A stretch of 64,000 bases of DNA from the NCBI RefSeq assembly GCF_015627125.1, contig NZ_VTDO01000009.1, positions 1-64,000 on the forward strand, read 5' to 3'. This DNA is from Acinetobacter rathckeae (GTDB taxonomy: Bacteria > Pseudomonadota > Gammaproteobacteria > Pseudomonadales > Moraxellaceae). This document shows, in pieces, positions 61,233 to 64,000 of the stretch; position 1 is the first letter of the stretch; each line of letters starts with the position of its first letter. The translations under genes were made by a program, and so were the position numbers. A model generated the notes under the pieces. It worked only from the letters and a program-made list of their open reading frames with translations. It was not told where the DNA came from and did no database searches.

Positions 61233-61576
61233 TGAGTTATTTAAATGACCCTAAACACTTTCGACAAGTGCAATTAATCAGCGTTGTCATCAGTGCCATT
61301 GTAATGATTAAACTGCAAAACTATGCCAAATTAAGCCTACTTTGGGTCATTATCAGCATATGTGCTGGTCTAGTCATCGCACTCTACTACCGTTACCAAA
61401 GTAAATTACGTTTACCCAAATACAGCATATGGCTTGTTCCTATCTTTGTTTTAGCACTGCTAAATACAAGTATTTCTGCCCAACATATTCCCTTGAGCGT
61501 ACAAGCCCTATTCTTTACTTTTTTGGGTCTGAATTTAAGCCATCGGTTTTTAGTACCAAAAAAAACCAAACGATAA
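61229..61576 (+). CDS. Small inner-membrane protein, unknown family
   Basis: A 115-residue protein that begins at the ATG overlapping the previous stop (an ATG three bases on is also possible). It has three or four membrane helices, for example VQLISVVISAIVMIKLQ near residues 15-31, LLWVIISICAGLVIALYY near 37-54 and YSIWLVPIFVLALLNTSI near 68-85, and a basic C-terminus (VPKKTKR). A longer open frame starts upstream inside the previous gene but is not supported. Function unknown. Confidence 0.7.
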   Translation: MMSYLNDPKHFRQVQLISVVISAIVMIKLQNYAKLSLLWVIISICAGLVIALYYRYQSKLRLPKYSIWLVPIFVLALLNTSISAQHIPLSVQALFFTFLGLNLSHRFLVPKKTKR

Positions 61577-61648
61577 TCGACACTCGTCTTCATCGTATAA
61601 ATCATATAAAATGCCACTCAAACCATATACCAACCTAAAAGGACAACC

Positions 61649-62491
61649 ATGAAAGCATATCATGACCTATTACAACGTATTCTTGACCAAGGTGGCGACA
61701 AAAGTGACCGTACAGGGACAGGAACACGCTCTGTTTTTGGGCATCAGATGCGCTTTGATTTGTCGAAAGGTTTTCCACTGCTCACCACTAAAAAAGTACA
61801 CTTTCGCTCAATTGCCATTGAATTACTGTGGTTTTTAAATGGCGATACCCATGTCAAATACCTAAAAGACAACAAAGTATCAATTTGGGACGAATGGGCG
61901 ACCGCAGAACAAACGGCGAAATTTAACCGTCCTGAAGGTGAGCTTGGGCCTGTATATGGTCATCAATGGCGTAACTTTGGCGCGACAAAAAATGCAGATG
62001 GCACATATCAAAACAACGGTTTTGACCAAATAGCATGGTTAATTGAAGAAATAAAAAACAATCCAGATTCACGCCGTTTGATTGTTTCAGGTTGGAATCC
62101 GAACGAAGCAACACAAGTGGCATTACCACCCTGCCATACCCTATTTCAGTTTTTTGTACATGATGGCAAATTATCATGCCAACTCTACCAACGCAGTGCT
62201 GACGTCTTTTTAGGTGTACCATTTAACATCGCAAGTTATGCATTACTTACGCATATGGTGGCTCAAGTCTGTGGTCTACAGGTTGGTGACTTTGTATGGA
62301 CAGGTGGCGACACTCACCTTTACAGCAATCATTTTGAACAAGCGAAGTTACAACTATCTCGCTCACCTTTACCACTGTGCGAACTTAAACTGAATCCAGA
62401 CATTAAAAATATTTTTGATTTTAGTTTTGATGACATCGAAATTTTAAATTACCAATCACACCCTGCCATTAAAGCGGCGGTGGCCGTATGA
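61649..62491 (+). CDS. thyA: Thymidylate synthase
   Basis: ThyA makes dTMP from dUMP using methylene-tetrahydrofolate, giving dihydrofolate. The 280-residue product has [20 protein letters not shown] near residues 21-40, the catalytic cysteine in [12 protein letters not shown] near residue 162, and [20 protein letters not shown] near 182-201. AGGACAACC precedes the start. Its stop overlaps the start of folA, which regenerates tetrahydrofolate. Confidence 0.96.
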   Translation: MKAYHDLLQRILDQGGDKSDRTGTGTRSVFGHQMRFDLSKGFPLLTTKKVHFRSIAIELLWFLNGDTHVKYLKDNKVSIWDEWATAEQTAKFNRPEGELGPVYGHQWRNFGATKNADGTYQNNGFDQIAWLIEEIKNNPDSRRLIVSGWNPNEATQVALPPCHTLFQFFVHDGKLSCQLYQRSADVFLGVPFNIASYALLTHMVAQVCGLQVGDFVWTGGDTHLYSNHFEQAKLQLSRSPLPLCELKLNPDIKNIFDFSFDDIEILNYQSHPAIKAAVAV

Positions 62492-63021
62492 GTATTCATG
62501 GTATAGATATTGTGCATGTTGTGGCGATGGACCGACAACAATGCATTGGTAAAAATAATGATTTACCGTGGCACATTGCAACTGACTTACAACACTTTAA
62601 AAAAGTGACCCAAGGTGGTGTGGTTGTGATGGGACGAAAAACCCTAGAGTCAATGGGGCGCTGTTTACCCAAACGCGTCAATTGGGTGATTACCCGTGAC
62701 CACAATTGGTCTTATGAAGGTGCAAAAGTTGCTCATAGCATTGATGAGGCCTTGGAACTTGCTGTAGAAGATGTCAAAAACAGTGAAAAACCAAATCAAA
62801 TTTTTATTATTGGTGGTGGTGAAATCTTCAAACAAACCATCAATCATGCAGACCGTTTAGAGCTCACCCATGTTGATGTCATGGTAGAACATGGTGAAGC
62901 CTTTTACCCAGAGATACCGTCACACTTTAAAAAAGTGTCTAGCGAGCAACACCTCAACGACCCATCTGGGATTAAGTTTGAGTTTGCAAGCTATGTGGCA
63001 ACAGCAGACAAAGAGATCTAA
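62488..63021 (+). CDS. folA: Dihydrofolate reductase
   Basis: FolA reduces dihydrofolate to tetrahydrofolate with NADPH and is the target of trimethoprim. The 177-residue product has [20 protein letters not shown] near residues 10-29, [20 protein letters not shown] near 49-68 and [13 protein letters not shown] near 108-120. It is coupled to thyA by the ATGA overlap, so one transcript supplies both halves of the cycle. No known resistance substitution could be judged by eye. Confidence 0.95.
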   Translation: MSIHGIDIVHVVAMDRQQCIGKNNDLPWHIATDLQHFKKVTQGGVVVMGRKTLESMGRCLPKRVNWVITRDHNWSYEGAKVAHSIDEALELAVEDVKNSEKPNQIFIIGGGEIFKQTINHADRLELTHVDVMVEHGEAFYPEIPSHFKKVSSEQHLNDPSGIKFEFASYVATADKEI

Positions 63022-63046
63022 AGTAAATCTTTACGTCTTAAATGCA

Positions 63047-63074
63047 AAAAGTGGCCAAGACAAAGGCCACTTTT
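63047..63074 (+). terminator. Rho-independent terminator after thyA-folA
   Basis: AAAAGTGGCC at 63047-63056 pairs with GGCCACTTTT at 63065-63074 around AAGACAAA. Confidence 0.9.
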
Positions 63075-63152
63075 ATTCTTGATATACATATAATAAACAT
63101 ACTCTGCTTAAGTACTTTTATCTTAAATAAAATGGCAAGGGACAAATATAAA

Positions 63153-63698
63153 ATGACTCACCCTAAAACCAATATTGGCCATATTCAAATGGTGGGTTTT
63201 CATGAATCTACACCCAATGAAATGATTGACTACTACGAAAGAAATAAATCCCACTTAAAAAATTCCATGCCATTAAGATCTGCCGAATTTTATAAAAATC
63301 AATATTGGCAACAACAGATCGACCAATATATAAATGACGTTAAACATAAAAAAGCCCTTCGTTTTGTTTTAAAAGATCAACATCATGTCATTGGAACCAT
63401 CTCTTTCGATCAGATGATCTATGGTGCATTTTGCTCTTGTTATTTAGGCTATGCTTTAGATCAAAACTATCAGGGTCGAGGTATCATGACTCAATCCCTC
63501 CAATTTGGCTTAGACTATATATTTACTACACTTCATCTCAACAGAGTGATGGCAAATTACATACCAAACAACAGACGTAGTGCCAAAATTTTAGAAAAAT
63601 TAGGCTTTGAAAAAGAAGGCTATGCGAAAAGATATTTAATGATTAATGGTATATGGCAAGACCATATACTGACCAGCCGAGTACGTGATCTAGAATAA
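63153..63698 (+). CDS. GNAT family N-acetyltransferase (RimJ-like)
   Basis: The 181-residue product resembles RimJ/RimL-type acetyltransferases, which acetylate protein N-termini or small amines using acetyl-CoA. The acetyl-CoA loop is NYQGRGIMTQSLQFG near residues 107-121, and VMANYIPNNRRSAKILEKLG followed by FEKEGYAKRYLMINGIWQDH is the usual C-terminal half. The ATG at 63153 has AAGGGA about ten bases upstream; an in-frame ATG at 63132 is possible, and the longer open frame from 63042 overlaps the folA terminator. It is a lone gene. Substrate unknown. Confidence 0.82.
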   Translation: MTHPKTNIGHIQMVGFHESTPNEMIDYYERNKSHLKNSMPLRSAEFYKNQYWQQQIDQYINDVKHKKALRFVLKDQHHVIGTISFDQMIYGAFCSCYLGYALDQNYQGRGIMTQSLQFGLDYIFTTLHLNRVMANYIPNNRRSAKILEKLGFEKEGYAKRYLMINGIWQDHILTSRVRDLE

Positions 63699-63947
63699 AA
63701 ATATAATCTACAACACAGCAAATATAAAATAGTTTCTAACTACTAACCCAAATGTTGTTAAATAGTTTATCCACGCATCAAGCACCTTTTTTCCTGAGTA
63801 TATTTTCATCAAGACAATTTTTTCACTGCATAATAGAACTTAAATTGTGCTTAATGATGACAAACTCACTTTAAAAGATGAAAAAAAACATCAAATAGCG
63901 TTAAATACCCCCTCTAGCAACACAGATGCCAAAGGTCATGTTTTTTA
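63699..63947. other. Intergenic region before the right window edge
   Basis: About 250 AT-rich bases. One plus-strand frame from the GTG at 63847 to the TAG at 63991 reads as a 48-residue protein-like stretch (LNDDKLTLKDEKKHQIALNT), but it has no ribosome binding site and overlaps the candidate start at 63948. No confident feature. Confidence 0.4.
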
Positions 63948-64000
63948 TGAGTACATCAAATACACTTCATCTATCCAAAGAACCACGCATTAGTGTTGCC
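63948..64000 (+). CDS. Possible start of a coding region cut by the window edge
   Basis: From the ATG at 63948 the frame MSTSNTLHLSKEPRISVA stays open to the window end. AAAGG lies about 11 bases upstream. Too little is visible to name the product, and the frame may be chance. Confidence 0.4.

Noticed and set aside
63847..63993. 48-residue frame near the right edge
   Set aside because: Protein-like in part but without a ribosome binding site and overlapping another candidate start; too little evidence.

Overview
The window looks like chromosomal DNA of an Acinetobacter-like gammaproteobacterium (Moraxellaceae). The evidence is low overall GC, a tuf-fusA-rpsG-rpsL block, a tig-clpP-clpX block, an ackA-pta pair, a class I fumarase, a metX-metW pair, a HemJ-type protoporphyrinogen oxidase, and many Fur-type sites in AT-rich gaps. 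I had no database access, so the genus is inferred from gene content and the style of the proteins.

Layout. 1-3.6 kb is the str block on the minus strand (EF-Tu partial, EF-G, S7, S12). 3.7-14.9 kb is mostly housekeeping: an EcsC-family protein, FabB, HemJ, an Lrp-type regulator facing a BenE-type transporter and an EamA exporter, a HAD phosphatase, a decayed histidine phosphatase, ThiD, a tail-specific protease and NagZ. 14.9-16.6 kb is a three-gene iron-uptake operon (cupredoxin, FTR1 permease, P19/Tp34 protein).

16.9-29.7 kb is an organosulfur-scavenging island. It holds the FMN reductase MsuE, the dimethylsulfone monooxygenase SfnG, an MFS transporter, two NtaA/SnaA/DszA-type flavin monooxygenases, three SfnB/DszC-type flavoproteins and a MetQ-MetN-MetI type ABC importer. 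MsuE would supply reduced flavin, the monooxygenases would cleave C-S bonds, and the importers would bring substrate in. The importer looks broken: the binding-protein gene carries a one-base frameshift and the ATPase gene has an in-frame stop just before its signature motif.

29.8-41.1 kb returns to core genes: proA, ackA-pta, fumA, two DUF2059 proteins, clpX, clpP and tig. 41.5-53.7 kb is an iron/siderophore block: four TonB-dependent receptors in tandem (two pairs of paralogues, each with its own Fur-like site), the second of them frameshifted, then a PiuC-type Fe(II)/2-oxoglutarate hydroxylase and an FMN-dependent alpha-hydroxyacid oxidase. 53.9-63.7 kb is core metabolism: leuA, metX-metW, a Sel1-repeat protein, rdgB, an AEC transporter, lgt, two small membrane proteins, thyA-folA and a RimJ-like acetyltransferase. 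The last 53 bases may start another gene.

No tRNA, rRNA, CRISPR array, prophage or intact insertion sequence was seen. The clear gene lesions all fall in accessory genes (sulfur importer, siderophore receptor, phosphatase remnant) while the core genes read through cleanly, which favours real gene decay over random sequencing error. The best candidates for under-described biology are the organosulfur island and the tandem receptor array.
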